NCBI RefSeq assembly: GCF_000266885.1
Contig: NC_018020.1
Coordinates: forward strand, 2,542,001 to 2,606,000
Direction of reading: 5' to 3'
Origin: Turneriella parva DSM 21527
GTDB lineage: Bacteria > Spirochaetota > Leptospiria > Turneriellales > Turneriellaceae
Length of the DNA: 64,000 nt
Shown: one piece after another, positions 25,550 through 33,954 of the stretch
Layout: every line of letters starts with the position of its first letter
How positions within the stretch are numbered: the stretch's first letter is position 1
Made by a program: the position numbers and the translations under genes
Notes under the pieces: generated by a model
The model's database searches: none
Seen by the model: only the letters and a program-made list of their open reading frames with translations
Told to the model about the DNA's origin: nothing

Positions 25550-26764
25550 TTGCTCGGCGTAAGCGAAGCAAAATCCCTGATTCTCGCCGAAGCCCGCAGC
25601 TTTGGCACAGAAAGAATTGCGCTCGAAAGATCTTTCGGGCGTGTGCTCGCAGAAAATGTGCGCGCCGATCGCGATTATCCTCCGTTTAATCGCTCAGCGA
25701 TGGATGGTTACGCAATTGTTGCCGATCAGTGTGCAACAGAAAAGCTTTACGATGTCGTGGGAAAGCTCTTCGCGGGGGGCGCTGCACCCGCACACCTTTC
25801 CCGGTTGCGGGGCGGGCAGAAGGCGACCCCAGCAGCCCTGAAAATCATGACTGGCGCGGCCGTGCCAGAACCCTTTGACGCCGTCATTCGCCGTGAAGAT
25901 GCGCGCGAAACCGCCGGGCAGCAAGTATCTTTCACCAGTGAGTCGATCTTGCCCTGGCACAACATCTCACGCCAGGGTGAAGATCTGCAGCGGGGCAGCA
26001 CGCTCGCACTTGCGGGTAGCGCGGTCGACCCGAGCTCGGTGACCTTGCTGGCGTCGCTCGGCGTGCACCGACCCCTTGTGCAAAAGCTGCCGCGCGTGAC
26101 GATTATCACCACGGGCAATGAAATTATTCCGGTGAATAAGAAGCCCAGGCCGACGCAGATTCGCAACGCGAATGCGCTCGCGCTCAGGTGTATGCTCGCC
26201 CGCTTCGGCATTCTGAACGTTACAGAAAAACATACCTCTGACAACAAAGCGCGTCTCAGCACTGCACTCAAAGCTGCGCTCTCTTCTGATCTCGTGCTTT
26301 TAACCGGTGGCGTATCTGCCGGTGATTCAGACTATGTTCCTGAGGTTTTGCAGAAGTTGCGGGTAAAGCAGGTGTTCCACAAAATCGCCATGAAACCGGG
26401 TAAACCCCTGTGGTTCGGTACGCGGGGCAAGACTCGGGTATTCGCGATTCCCGGTAATCCCTTTAGTGCGCAGGTGTGTTTTCATGTTTATGTTGCCCCG
26501 TTTCTGCGCGCATGCTTAGGGCAGGCGCCCCGCCCGGCGCTCACTCTTTCTCTTGCGGCAGACCGGCAGAAAAAAGATGCATTGGAGCATTTTTTCCCGG
26601 TGCGCATTCTGAGCAAGGTGAAATCTACCCCTGAACTCGAGCTGGTCGCCTTTAACAGCAGCGGCGATATTCGTGCAGGGTGGGGCGCAGACGGCCTGGC
26701 GGTACATGCCGCAGAAAAAAAAGAAATCCGCCGTGGCGAACTCGTGGAGTTTTTACCATGGTGA
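25550..26764 (+). CDS. moeA: Molybdopterin molybdenumtransferase
   Basis: 404 residues in the MoeA layout: VSEAKSLILAEARSFG, DYPPFNRSAMDGYAI, IMTGAAVPEPFDAVIRRED, IITTGNEII, TGGVSAGDSDYVPEVL, MKPGKPLWFG and the C-terminal beta-barrel. It inserts molybdate into adenylated molybdopterin. I choose TTG 25550 because GAGGGG precedes it closely and the protein then begins where E. coli MoeA aligns; GTG 25523, overlapping the previous stop, is the alternative. It overlaps moaA by 7 bases. Confidence 0.9.
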   Translation: MLGVSEAKSLILAEARSFGTERIALERSFGRVLAENVRADRDYPPFNRSAMDGYAIVADQCATEKLYDVVGKLFAGGAAPAHLSRLRGGQKATPAALKIMTGAAVPEPFDAVIRREDARETAGQQVSFTSESILPWHNISRQGEDLQRGSTLALAGSAVDPSSVTLLASLGVHRPLVQKLPRVTIITTGNEIIPVNKKPRPTQIRNANALALRCMLARFGILNVTEKHTSDNKARLSTALKAALSSDLVLLTGGVSAGDSDYVPEVLQKLRVKQVFHKIAMKPGKPLWFGTRGKTRVFAIPGNPFSAQVCFHVYVAPFLRACLGQAPRPALTLSLAADRQKKDALEHFFPVRILSKVKSTPELELVAFNSSGDIRAGWGADGLAVHAAEKKEIRRGELVEFLPW

Positions 26765-27672
26765 GAAGATTTCGAAAGTTGCGGCTCAGCCTTACAGATA
26801 GCTGCAACTTTGCGTGCGTCTATTGTGTCACAGGCCATGAAGCACCAGCAGAAAAGGCACAGACAAGAGTTGAAGATTTTCTCCGTTGGGTCAGCGCTAT
26901 TCACGCAGTGAATCCCCTGAATGAAATTCGCTTAACCGGCGGCGAACCAACGCTGTACCGCGACCTTGTGCCGCTGGTTGCGCGGCTGAGCGCCATGGGG
27001 ATCTCAAAAATATCGCTGACCACAAACGGTTTTGCATTGGCTCGTCTGGCGAAACCCCTCAGCGCAGCCGGACTTTCTGCAGTGAACGTCTCGCTCGATG
27101 CACTCGACGAAACAATCTTTCGCGTCATGGGGGGCCGTTCACCCGCCGCGGTTTTCGCGGGCATTGATGCGGCGAAAGCTGCAGGCCTTGAAACCAAAAT
27201 CAACACCACGCTTGTCGGTGAAGTCAATGATTCGCAGATTCTGCCGCTTTTGGGTTGGGCAAAGGGTAAGCACGTTACGATACGTTTTCTCGAACTGATG
27301 GCAATGGGACACCTGCACGCTGAACGGTCGGCAAGGCTGGTTGCAGCCGAAGACATTCTGTCGGTGATCGCAACAGCTTTTGAATTTCGTGCTCTGCCCC
27401 GTGCACCACACGCGACCGCGCATTATTACGAACTCGACGGGGGCTACCGGTTTGGCATCATCGGCAATACTTCATTGCCATTTTGCTCAGATTGCGACCG
27501 GCTGCGCCTCGACAGTCATGGCAGAATCTTCGGCTGCCTGAGCTCTCAGCAGAGCCATGATCTTGCCGCGGAGGGCATCGACGTGGCGGCCGTGCTGAGA
27601 TCGGCAATGCAGCTGAAGCAAGCTGAAAAATTTACCGGCAGCCAACTGGTCATGCGGGAGATCGGCGGATGA
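26758..27672 (+). CDS. moaA: GTP 3',8-cyclase MoaA
   Basis: 304 residues, slightly short for MoaA (about 325-340). Radical-SAM cluster motif CNFACVYC near the start, RLTGGEPTLYRD, SLDALDETIF, and the C-terminal second cluster FCSDCDRLRL with IFGC. The chain ends in GG, the C-terminal motif needed for MoaA activity. It opens GTP to start cyclic pyranopterin synthesis. Overlaps moeA upstream and moaD downstream (ATGA). Confidence 0.95.
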   Translation: MVRRFRKLRLSLTDSCNFACVYCVTGHEAPAEKAQTRVEDFLRWVSAIHAVNPLNEIRLTGGEPTLYRDLVPLVARLSAMGISKISLTTNGFALARLAKPLSAAGLSAVNVSLDALDETIFRVMGGRSPAAVFAGIDAAKAAGLETKINTTLVGEVNDSQILPLLGWAKGKHVTIRFLELMAMGHLHAERSARLVAAEDILSVIATAFEFRALPRAPHATAHYYELDGGYRFGIIGNTSLPFCSDCDRLRLDSHGRIFGCLSSQQSHDLAAEGIDVAAVLRSAMQLKQAEKFTGSQLVMREIGG

Positions 27673-27911
27673 AAATCGAAGTCCATTTCTATGCACAGCT
27701 CAGGGATTTCTTCGGCGATTCGCTCTCCCTCGAACTGAGTGAAGCCGCGACGGTTGCGACGCTCTTCACTGCCTTGACAGAGAAGAACGCTCTTGCCGCA
27801 GACTGGCTGAAGGTTTCACGGGCTGCCTCAGACGAAGCATTTCTGACGCCTGACACTTTGCTCACCGCCGGGGCGCGATGCTATATTCTGCCGCCTTCAA
27901 GCGGAGGATAA
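27669..27911 (+). CDS. moaD: Molybdopterin synthase sulfur carrier subunit
   Basis: 80 residues with a ubiquitin-like fold (KIEVHFYAQLRDFFG, TVATLFTALTEKN) and the essential C-terminal GG (LPPSSGG), where MoeB adenylates and sulfur is loaded. It donates sulfur to cyclic pyranopterin monophosphate with MoaE. Overlaps moaA by 4 bases; moaE starts at the next base. Confidence 0.93.
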   Translation: MKIEVHFYAQLRDFFGDSLSLELSEAATVATLFTALTEKNALAADWLKVSRAASDEAFLTPDTLLTAGARCYILPPSSGG

Positions 27912-28346
27912 ATGTATCTTGCAGAGCTGACCGAAAAACCGATTGATCTGAGCCGTGTATTGGCTATGGCCAAGAGTATGCCATCGTCATCACAGATCGG
28001 CGCCCGAGTAATTTTCAGCGGCGAGATTCGGGGGTTCAGCCATGGCAAAGACGTCAGCCAGCTCGAGTATACGGCGCATAAGCCGCTTGCCGAAAAGCAT
28101 ATGCTTGAGGTTGTTCGCGCGGCTGCTGCCGAATATCCGTTAATCGCGGCGCTCTGCGTGCACCGCTTAGGCATGCTCGAGGTGGGTGAAAGCGCCGTCG
28201 TCGTCATCACCTGCGGCCGCCACCGCACAGAGACCTATGCAGCAAATCAGTACATCATCAACCGCGTGAAGGCAGAAACCCCCATCTGGAAGCGCGAATT
28301 TTTCACCGATGGCACGAGCATGTGGGGCGAAAATTGCCATCATTAA
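27912..28346 (+). CDS. moaE: Molybdopterin synthase catalytic subunit
   Basis: 144 residues of the normal MoaE length: ARVIFSGEIRGFSHGKDVSQLEYTAHKPLAEKHM, CVHRLGMLEVGESAVVV, HRTETYAANQYIINRVKAETPIWKREFF. The Lys in KAETPIWK is the catalytic region. Together with MoaD it builds the dithiolene. Ends one base before the stop of the convergent protease gene. Confidence 0.95.
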   Translation: MYLAELTEKPIDLSRVLAMAKSMPSSSQIGARVIFSGEIRGFSHGKDVSQLEYTAHKPLAEKHMLEVVRAAAAEYPLIAALCVHRLGMLEVGESAVVVITCGRHRTETYAANQYIINRVKAETPIWKREFFTDGTSMWGENCHH

Positions 28347-28347
28347 A

Positions 28348-30339
28348 TCAGTTCTTTTTCAGGGCAGCCTCAACGGCTGCCATACGCTTCAGCAGATCTT
28401 CGTCGCTGATTTTGCCCTCGTGAATATAGCGCAGAATATACTGGTAAGGCACACCATCAGAGGCCGTGCCCGCCAGACCCTTCAGCGGTTTCTGCGAAGT
28501 TGATTTGTTCTCGCCGGTTTTAATGCTGCCGTCATAGGGTTCTGTGCCCGCGGCCAGCTTTTGCCAGGTTGACATGAAAGATTCGGGTGTGTTCTCACCT
28601 GGCTTGGCCATACGATAGATCTGCGCCACCGTTGCCGTGTTTTTGTTCTCGCCGACCTGTATATCAGTCAGCCGCCAGATGAGTTTTTTATTCTGCATCA
28701 TGTAACCAAAATCGACACGCAGATCGCTTTCGTCGTTTATGGTGAAGTTCTTGGCATTCAGTTTCAGGCTGTATTCAGGCAAAGTAATGTTGAGCATTTC
28801 TCCACTCGTGTAGCTAAACCGAAAAGTTTTGTATTCATCGGGTATATACTGGGTTAATTTAAGAAACTCCACCCACGATTTAAACTGACCATAGTGCGAG
28901 AACATGATGTAATCGACGACTTTACGCACATCGGGAGCGTAATCATTTTTAACGAGGCCGGCGCTGTTGCGCACGATGATACTGATAATGCCTTCAGGCG
29001 TGGGCGTCGAATAGATGAGCAGAATTTCGTTGCAGTATTCGATTTCGAATTCGCTGACTACCCATTTGCGCGCGAAACGGTCTGAATAAATTTTACTGCG
29101 CGCCGGGCTGCCGAAAGAGGTGACGCGTATTTTCTGGCCTGCCATCTCGCGTTCAAAGCGTACATATTTCAGCATCTGGTCGAGATGGTATTTCGGGTCT
29201 GAGATATACTTGAGCACACTTTCGTCTTTCGGTAAGTGCATTGCCTGAAAATACAGGCCGCTCATCGAGCCATAGACGATCGCCCCGCCGCCCGGCATGT
29301 CGACCTTTTCTTTTTTCTCCGGTTCAAATATCGTCCAGACGCCGTCGCCCGACTGGCCAATCATCATCGGAAACGAATTGTCATAGGTATTGTTCAGTAT
29401 TTTCGCTGAGCCAGGCCCATTGGGAAAATACTCGGGTTCTTTCTCGCGCATGAATTCCGCGAGAAGTTTTTCTGAAAGCTGCAGATGATCTTTCTCCATC
29501 TGCTCATCGAGAACGCGGTACGATACCGGCACCGAATACGATTTTTCATACTGCGAGCGGGTACGAAGAATTGTATTGTAGAATCTGTAGTTATACCGGT
29601 ATTCGAGTTTGTTTGCGTGCTTTGGCCCTAAAAACTGTTCTGTCGGCAGGGCATAATTCAGATTCTCATTTTGGCTCTTGCGCAGAACAATACCCAGAAC
29701 CTCGCCTTTCTGGTTTAGCAACGGCCCGCCGCTGTTGCCCGGTGACACGGCCGCCGTGAAACGAATCCATTTCCACTGGCCTTCAACTGCCTCGGGTGTT
29801 TCTGAGGTAAATATGCCGTCGCGGCTGATAATACCCTCGCCATGGGCATTGCCCACCGCATAAACGCGCTCGTTGATTTTCTTCTTGCCTGCAAATTTCA
29901 ACGCATGCTTAAACTTCTTGTCTTTAACCGTCAAGATTGCATAGTCGCGCCGGTTCGAGAAGGCTGTTACTTCGTTTATTTCTGAGACGTTGCCCTCATG
30001 GTCGCGCAAAAAGAGTTCGCGGTTTAGCCCACCGGCCCCCAGATCGATTACATGCCATGCAGTAATTACCTCGTTCTCATTGATCGCGAAAGCACTGCCG
30101 ACTGAATAATATTTATCGGTGCGCTCGGTGTAAGGCAGCAGGTGCACCGGAAGTTTTTCTTCATAAGTCAGCGAATCTTTGGTCGGCTTTTTCAGAACAA
30201 TTTCAAATACCGCCTTGCGCGTGCGCGTCAGGTCGGGGCCTGCCTGCTCAGTATTGGCCTGTGATGGCAAAGCCAACAGGCAAATTAACGGCAGAACTTT
30301 TGAAAAACCAGTCGGTTGTGGCAGCGATGGGTGAAACAT
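28348..30339 (-). CDS. Secreted trypsin-like serine protease (S1C) with a large C-terminal extension
   Basis: 663 residues. Signal peptide (VLPLICLLALPSQA). Residues about 75-225 are a trypsin-fold domain with H96 in TAWHVID, D132 in RRDYAIL and S203 in GNSGGPLL. The remaining 430 residues have no PDZ domain that I can see and no recognised family; they are beta-rich with aromatic stretches. It probably acts in the periplasm. It lies divergently inside the molybdenum cofactor cluster, facing moeB across a 117-base gap. Substrate unknown. Confidence 0.82.
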   Translation of the reverse strand: MFHPSLPQPTGFSKVLPLICLLALPSQANTEQAGPDLTRTRKAVFEIVLKKPTKDSLTYEEKLPVHLLPYTERTDKYYSVGSAFAINENEVITAWHVIDLGAGGLNRELFLRDHEGNVSEINEVTAFSNRRDYAILTVKDKKFKHALKFAGKKKINERVYAVGNAHGEGIISRDGIFTSETPEAVEGQWKWIRFTAAVSPGNSGGPLLNQKGEVLGIVLRKSQNENLNYALPTEQFLGPKHANKLEYRYNYRFYNTILRTRSQYEKSYSVPVSYRVLDEQMEKDHLQLSEKLLAEFMREKEPEYFPNGPGSAKILNNTYDNSFPMMIGQSGDGVWTIFEPEKKEKVDMPGGGAIVYGSMSGLYFQAMHLPKDESVLKYISDPKYHLDQMLKYVRFEREMAGQKIRVTSFGSPARSKIYSDRFARKWVVSEFEIEYCNEILLIYSTPTPEGIISIIVRNSAGLVKNDYAPDVRKVVDYIMFSHYGQFKSWVEFLKLTQYIPDEYKTFRFSYTSGEMLNITLPEYSLKLNAKNFTINDESDLRVDFGYMMQNKKLIWRLTDIQVGENKNTATVAQIYRMAKPGENTPESFMSTWQKLAAGTEPYDGSIKTGENKSTSQKPLKGLAGTASDGVPYQYILRYIHEGKISDEDLLKRMAAVEAALKKN

Positions 30340-30456
30340 GATCGGCTAGAATCTTGCCGGCTTTTGCTTGGTCAAACAATTCTGATCTGCGCTGCCCCGC
30401 AGAAGTGTTATAGTGCTTGGCTGCGTGACCGGCGCGGTGTTTTCGAATCTTTCTCA

Positions 30457-31194
30457 ATGGCTGACCCGCTGACAAATCGCTACTCAAGGCAGCTGCTCTT
30501 GCCACAACTCGGCAAGGCAGGCCAGCAAAAACTGAAGTCGGCCCGCGTGTTGATCGTAGGCCTGGGGGGCCTCGGCTGCCCGGCCGCGCAATACCTCGCT
30601 GCAGCGGGCGTCGGCCATCTGGGCCTCGTCGACCCCGATGTTGTACAGGTCTCAAACCTGCATCGGCAGATTTTGTATGGCGAGGGGGATATAGGCCAGA
30701 CCAAAGTCGACGTCGCTAAGCAGAGGCTTTTACACCTGAACCCCCATGCAACAATTGCCACGCAAGCAGAAAAATTCACGACCGATCGCTCAGCGTTTCT
30801 CGCCCAAGCGTGCGACCTGGTGCTCGACTGCACCGACAACTTCGCGGCTCGCGACGCGATCAACGCGTATTGTGTGCAGGCCAAAAAGCCAAGCGTGTTT
30901 GCGAGCCTCTACCGCTTCGAAGGCATGCTCACCGTTTTTGATACGACCACTGGCGCCGGTTGCTACCGTTGCCTCTACAGCGAATCGTCCGAGGCGATTC
31001 AGAACTGCGCTGAGGCAGGCGTCATCGGCATGCTGCCCGGCATCATGGGTGCGATGCAGGCACTCGAGGCAATCAAAATCATTACGGGCGCTGGCGAGGT
31101 GCTAAACCGGCAGACTTTGGTCTACGATGGCTTGAATCAGACAGCGAGAAAATTCATTCGTGAGAAAAAAGCCGACTGCTCGGTTTGTGGGTGA
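30457..31194 (+). CDS. moeB: Molybdopterin-synthase adenylyltransferase (MoeB/ThiF family)
   Basis: 245 residues. RYSRQLLLPQLGKAGQQKL, ATP-binding VLIVGLGGLGCPAAQYL, DPDVVQVSNLHRQILY, DCTDNFAARDAIN, and the zinc pairs CYRC and CSVC are all present. MoeB adenylates the MoaD C-terminus; the same fold serves ThiS in thiamine synthesis, but the location beside moaD and moaE favours the molybdenum role. There is no rhodanese domain. Start ATG 30457 is chosen because the upstream in-frame part is not conserved-looking. Confidence 0.88.
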   Translation: MADPLTNRYSRQLLLPQLGKAGQQKLKSARVLIVGLGGLGCPAAQYLAAAGVGHLGLVDPDVVQVSNLHRQILYGEGDIGQTKVDVAKQRLLHLNPHATIATQAEKFTTDRSAFLAQACDLVLDCTDNFAARDAINAYCVQAKKPSVFASLYRFEGMLTVFDTTTGAGCYRCLYSESSEAIQNCAEAGVIGMLPGIMGAMQALEAIKIITGAGEVLNRQTLVYDGLNQTARKFIREKKADCSVCG

Positions 31195-31267
31195 GAGTTG
31201 TTGTGTGCCATTTTCTTAGATACTTGTTGTTTGTTGCAGGAATAGAGTAAGAATTAAGACAGGCCTG

Positions 31268-33058
31268 ATGCAAAAAAAGGAAGACATAGTAAAGGCCGTT
31301 AACGAGTATAAGGTGAAGCACGCTCTTGAAGGCACTGACGAGAACCTTAGTATTATCGTGCATTTCATAAACAACCAATCGCTAGATCGAGATAGCGCCA
31401 TTGACCAAACATCAAATCGTTCTAATGACTTTGGCATTGATGGCTGGTTCTTGAAAGATGGCGAGACATTGAATATTTACCAGAGCAAATTGAGCGAAAG
31501 CAAAGCCTTAGCTCTCCGAGGTCTCTCTGATCTCATTAATGCCGCAGCTTGGCTTGAGGCCCTGTTTACAACGGATGAAGTTGAAAAAATTCCCGATAAT
31601 CCATGCCTTTACAACCTCTTCATGATGTTCGCTAAAAACAAGGCAAATATTCGGCAGCTAAATTTCGTCCTACTGAGCCCTTATTCAGAAACTGAACTGG
31701 AAGACACAGTAGAAGCAGAAAATGCTAACCAATCCCTCTTAGCTTCAAAGCTAAACGAAAAAGTAAAAATTAGTCTCCGGTTCGAGCAATATTGCCTGGT
31801 ACCAGGTTTAAAGAAAGCGCGCAAGAAGTATCCCATAGCTAGGATAAAGGATTCGACAATTTCTTTGAGACCCGATGCCCATCTTGATCTCGCCTATATA
31901 CCGATAACAAGCCTAATTGACCTTTATCGTCAACGCGGCGACGTGCTCTTTGAAAAGAATGTACGCATGTCCATTTCTTATACTAAAGAATCTAAAGACA
32001 GACTTGTGAACCCAATGGAGGCGACATTCGACGCGATAGTTGAGGGTCGGCTTGACCCCAAAATATTTCCCTTCTACCATGTTGGCGTCACAATCTGCGC
32101 TCTCCGAAAGCATGATGATGAGGACCGAAAACTTAGTCTTGAAAGCCCGAATGTGATTAACGGCGCACAAACCATTACCATCGCAAATAATTTTCTTAAG
32201 CGTTTAGAAATTAGCAAAGACGAGAAAAAACTTGAGCGATTCTCAGAAATCAAAGTTATAGCTAAAATTGTCACAGGGACGACAGATGATGAACTTAAAG
32301 AGATAACTAACTCAAACAATCGCCAAAATCCGATTGAAAATTGGCAACTTTTCTCCAATGACCCTATCCACATAGCAATCGAATTAGCTTTAAAGGACAT
32401 TGGCGTATTTTACGAACGACAGCGCGGCAAGTTTCAGTCGGTTATGAAGAAAGCTGAATCAGCAAAAGACTATTTTAACACCAACAACGCGCATATAACC
32501 GTTATGGACTTAGGCCAAATAATTGCATTTGCGAAAGGCAAATTGCAGTGGGCGGCTAAGCCATCCGAAATATTCCTCAATAAAGCCAATCATGATACGA
32601 TATTTGATGCGAGCATAGAAAACTACCCACAGGATATGGTCGTGATGCATAACATTTTTAAGGCCCTGAAAAGAGGTTTGCAGCACTACTTGCAAAAGCC
32701 AGTGCTCTCTGATGACCACTCCCAGCGAATCTTCAGCAAACCGATTGTTCGAGCCCATGTTTACTACATTGGCCTATTGCACTACTACCGACATCCATCG
32801 AAAGAAAACATCCGCATTGACGCTGCCCAACGCCTACACCGAATTGCGAATTCAACGCTGGTTGACGACACCCTGATCACATTCCAAAAATACATATCTA
32901 AGTTCAAGAACAGGTATCTCGCAGACTCAAAGCAAATGGAACAAGATGTTTCCAATAAGAAACTTGATACAATCACAAAAGATATTCTCAGTGAACTTGG
33001 CATTAGCCAAATAAACCTTCTTCCGTTTTCAGGCACTGCAATATCGTGGTCTGAATGA
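31268..33058 (+). CDS. AIPR-family protein, candidate abortive-infection/phage-defence factor
   Basis: 596 residues. The second half shows the AIPR (PF10592) pattern: KNVRMSISYTKESKD, FYHVGVTICALRK, SPNVINGAQTITIANN, and TNSNNRQNPIENWQLFSND. The first part has FGIDGWFL followed by LNIYQSK (D58, Q72, K74), a plausible D...QxK nuclease core of the PD-(D/E)XK type. AIPR proteins are tied to abortive infection. The gene is visibly AT-richer than its neighbours and is followed by repeats, both signs of transfer. No partner methylase is adjacent. Confidence 0.8.
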   Translation: MQKKEDIVKAVNEYKVKHALEGTDENLSIIVHFINNQSLDRDSAIDQTSNRSNDFGIDGWFLKDGETLNIYQSKLSESKALALRGLSDLINAAAWLEALFTTDEVEKIPDNPCLYNLFMMFAKNKANIRQLNFVLLSPYSETELEDTVEAENANQSLLASKLNEKVKISLRFEQYCLVPGLKKARKKYPIARIKDSTISLRPDAHLDLAYIPITSLIDLYRQRGDVLFEKNVRMSISYTKESKDRLVNPMEATFDAIVEGRLDPKIFPFYHVGVTICALRKHDDEDRKLSLESPNVINGAQTITIANNFLKRLEISKDEKKLERFSEIKVIAKIVTGTTDDELKEITNSNNRQNPIENWQLFSNDPIHIAIELALKDIGVFYERQRGKFQSVMKKAESAKDYFNTNNAHITVMDLGQIIAFAKGKLQWAAKPSEIFLNKANHDTIFDASIENYPQDMVVMHNIFKALKRGLQHYLQKPVLSDDHSQRIFSKPIVRAHVYYIGLLHYYRHPSKENIRIDAAQRLHRIANSTLVDDTLITFQKYISKFKNRYLADSKQMEQDVSNKKLDTITKDILSELGISQINLLPFSGTAISWSE

Positions 33059-33332
33059 AAGAAAACGGCGTGCAACAAAATTTACCTGCTGCGCTCGCTG
33101 CGGTGCCGTAGCTCCACCGAAGACGGAGAATCGAAGACTCTTCGCGCGTGCTCTGAAAGCAGAGACCCGAAGACGGGTCGCGGCCCTCCGCGGCAAAGAT
33201 GCCTTCGTCGCACAAGCGGGATGCTTGTTTTGTGCTCCTCAGGCAGGCGCTGCGGGCACATTTGGTGACGCAAAATGGCTTTACAATGCAAATTTATGAC
33301 AGAGGCGTCACCAAGCGTCAGGTATATTCCGC
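33059..33332. repeat. Palindrome-rich intergenic repeat, copy 1
   Basis: A gene-free stretch after the AIPR gene. A block at 33111-33175 is repeated directly at 33851-33915 (CCACCGAAG, GAGAATCGAA, GCTCTGAAAGCAGAGACCC). It contains CTCTG-AAAG-CAGAG (33151-33164) and GACCCG-AAGA-CGGGTC (33164-33179), both perfect hairpins. This fits a dispersed palindromic repeat or a recombination site; see the findings. Confidence 0.7.
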
Positions 33333-33350
33333 GTTAGCAGCTATACGCGC
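33333..33350. repeat. Left inverted repeat flanking the GNAT pseudogene
   Basis: GTTAGCAGCTATACGCGC matches the reverse complement of 33800-33817 at 17 of 18 positions. It ends 14 bases before the GNAT ATG. The two copies bracket exactly one gene, so they are likely element or cassette boundaries. Confidence 0.75.
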
Positions 33351-33364
33351 TTAGTTTTACTTAT

Positions 33365-33796
33365 ATGAATATCTTACCGTATAACAACCATTCCCATAGG
33401 GATATGGTAATCTCACTATGGAATGAAGTATTCAACTATACTTCTCCACAGGCCAAGTCTGAATTGATTATAGATAAAAAGATTCATCATGAAGGCGGAC
33501 TATTCTTCGTCATGGTAGACGGAACTGAGGTAATTGGTACAATCCTGACACGATATGACGGTCACCGAGGTTGATTATATTCTCTCTGCGTTGCGACAAA
33601 GCACCAGAAAAAAGGGGTTGGAACTGCATTGGTAAAGCATGCCGAAGCAGCCTTATTCGACTTGGGTTGCGTTAAGATCAATCTACAGATAGTATCGGAT
33701 AATGCCGAAGTAGTTAGTTTTTACGAAAAGCGTGGCTATAAGACAGAACCTCGCATAAGCATGGGTAGGCTGATTACCCAGAATTTACCGAAATAG
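33365..33796 (+). pseudogene. GNAT-family N-acetyltransferase broken by an in-frame TGA
   Basis: 144 codons in one frame from ATG 33365 to TAG 33794-33796, interrupted only by TGA at codon 70 (33572-33574). Before it: FFVMVDGTEVIGTILTRYDGHRG. After it: LYSLCVATKHQKKGVGTALV, the acetyl-CoA loop, and VVSFYEKRGY. GNATs of this kind have GHRGW at this site, so TGG to TGA at a conserved Trp explains the break. Other genes here use TGA as stop, so readthrough is not expected. The gene is bounded by an 18-bp inverted repeat. Confidence 0.85.
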
Positions 33797-33799
33797 GGC

Positions 33800-33817
33800 G
33801 CGCGTACAGCTGCTAAC
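33800..33817. repeat. Right inverted repeat flanking the GNAT pseudogene
   Basis: GCGCGTACAGCTGCTAAC begins 3 bases after the GNAT stop and is the partner of 33333-33350 with a single mismatch. Confidence 0.75.
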
Positions 33818-33850
33818 AAGTGTTACGCGAGTCGCCCGCTGCTGTGCAGT

Positions 33851-33915
33851 AGCCCCACCGAAGCCAGAGAATCGAAAACTCACGGGGCAACTGCTCTGAA
33901 AGCAGAGACCCAAAG
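33851..33915. repeat. Palindromic repeat, copy 2
   Basis: Second direct copy of the block at 33111-33175, sharing CCACCGAAG, GAGAATCGAA and the CTCTG-AAAG-CAGAG hairpin (33894-33907). A GCCCC/GGGGC pair encloses its first half. The rest of 33818-33954 shows no gene. Confidence 0.7.
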
Positions 33916-33954
33916 AAGAAAACTCGGCCTCACGGAGTCACGGGCAAGCAGCGT

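Noticed and set aside
28348-30339. HtrA/DegP assignment for the secreted protease
   Set aside because: The catalytic domain fits S1C but I see no PDZ domain and the C-terminal 430 residues are unlike DegP.
33059-33332. Canonical integron attC site
   Set aside because: Too long (about 270 bases) and the GTTAGCA core does not fit GTTRRRY; kept only as a hypothesis.
33572-33574. In-frame TGA in the GNAT gene as a selenocysteine or recoded Trp codon
   Set aside because: The family has Trp, not Cys/Sec, at this position; no SECIS-like hairpin is evident right after it, and many genes here end in TGA.
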